The notes under the pieces are model-generated. The model did no database searches. It was given only the letters and a program-made list of their open reading frames with translations, and was not told the origin of the DNA. Positions 63,978-64,000 of a DNA stretch of 64,000 bases are shown here, piece by piece. A program made the translations under genes and the position numbers. Position 1 is the first letter of the stretch, and each line of letters begins with the position of its first letter. Origin of the DNA: an uncultured Saprospiraceae bacterium (GTDB lineage: Bacteria; Bacteroidota; Bacteroidia; Chitinophagales; Saprospiraceae). The DNA lies in contig CALFWO010000070.1 in assembly GCA_937928045.1 (NCBI GenBank), forward strand, positions 1 through 64,000. The letters are read 5' to 3'.

Positions 63978-64000
63978 TATTTTTGGATTGGAATGAAGAA

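Overview
The window is AT-rich DNA from a Bacteroidota bacterium, possibly a Saprospiria/Lewinella-type marine lineage. The placement rests on three secreted proteins with type IX secretion (T9SS) C-terminal sorting domains, TAnnTTTG-like promoter elements, a SulP transporter, a single-chain PurL, a DPE2-like amylomaltase with starch-binding domains, and the general gene repertoire. The class-level assignment is inference. I saw no rRNA, tRNA, CRISPR array, integrase or transposase.

Region 1 (1-22863, all + strand) is one tightly packed polysaccharide operon that starts before the window. It encodes amino-uronic acid sugar enzymes (a nucleotide-sugar 6-dehydrogenase and a WlbA-type 3-dehydrogenase), a Wzx flippase and a sulfotransferase translationally overlapped with an N,N-dimethylformamidase-beta-like amidohydrolase. 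Next come a Wzy-like polymerase, a beta-helix lipoprotein, two GT4 glycosyltransferases, a bi-domain (ADH + Gfo/Idh) oxidoreductase with a decayed paralogue beside it, and a heparinase II/III-family protein. It ends with a bacillosamine-type initiation module (acetyltransferase, aminotransferase, 4,6-dehydratase, phosphoglycosyl transferase), a UDP-GlcNAc 2-epimerase and an O-antigen ligase/polymerase. The product is plausibly a sulfated, uronic-acid-containing exopolysaccharide or capsule.

Region 2 (22864-26127) is a scarred junction. It holds a GC-rich intergenic repeat-like element, a C-terminal relic of a second wlbA gene, a cupin gene, a relic of the 3' end of a phnA gene, and a T9SS-secreted protein. 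The phnA relic and the intact phnA gene (26128-26691) flank the T9SS gene as direct repeats.

Region 3 (26128-53431) is mostly core and stand-alone genes: phnA, fatty-acid desaturase, 4-alpha-glucanotransferase, CBS protein, a cytoplasmic NMT1/Ca3427-like binding protein, a radical SAM twitch protein, a VIT-domain T9SS protein, purL and an FMN reductase. It continues with a 1763-residue T9SS protein built from five ~262-residue repeats, a PQQ-type sugar dehydrogenase, a SPOR-like membrane protein, an MscS/CmpX-like channel, a SulP transporter, an NYN-domain protein and mannose-1-phosphate guanylyltransferase. Several strong hairpin terminators separate these units.

Region 4 (53564-63977) is a second surface-glycan gene group with mixed strands: a small zinc-finger membrane protein, four GT4-like or GT2 glycosyltransferases plus one further GT-like protein, two more sulfotransferases, a FemAB/GNAT-like protein and an asparagine synthase. 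Three sulfotransferases in the window point to extensive glycan sulfation, although no PAPS-synthesis genes are present here.
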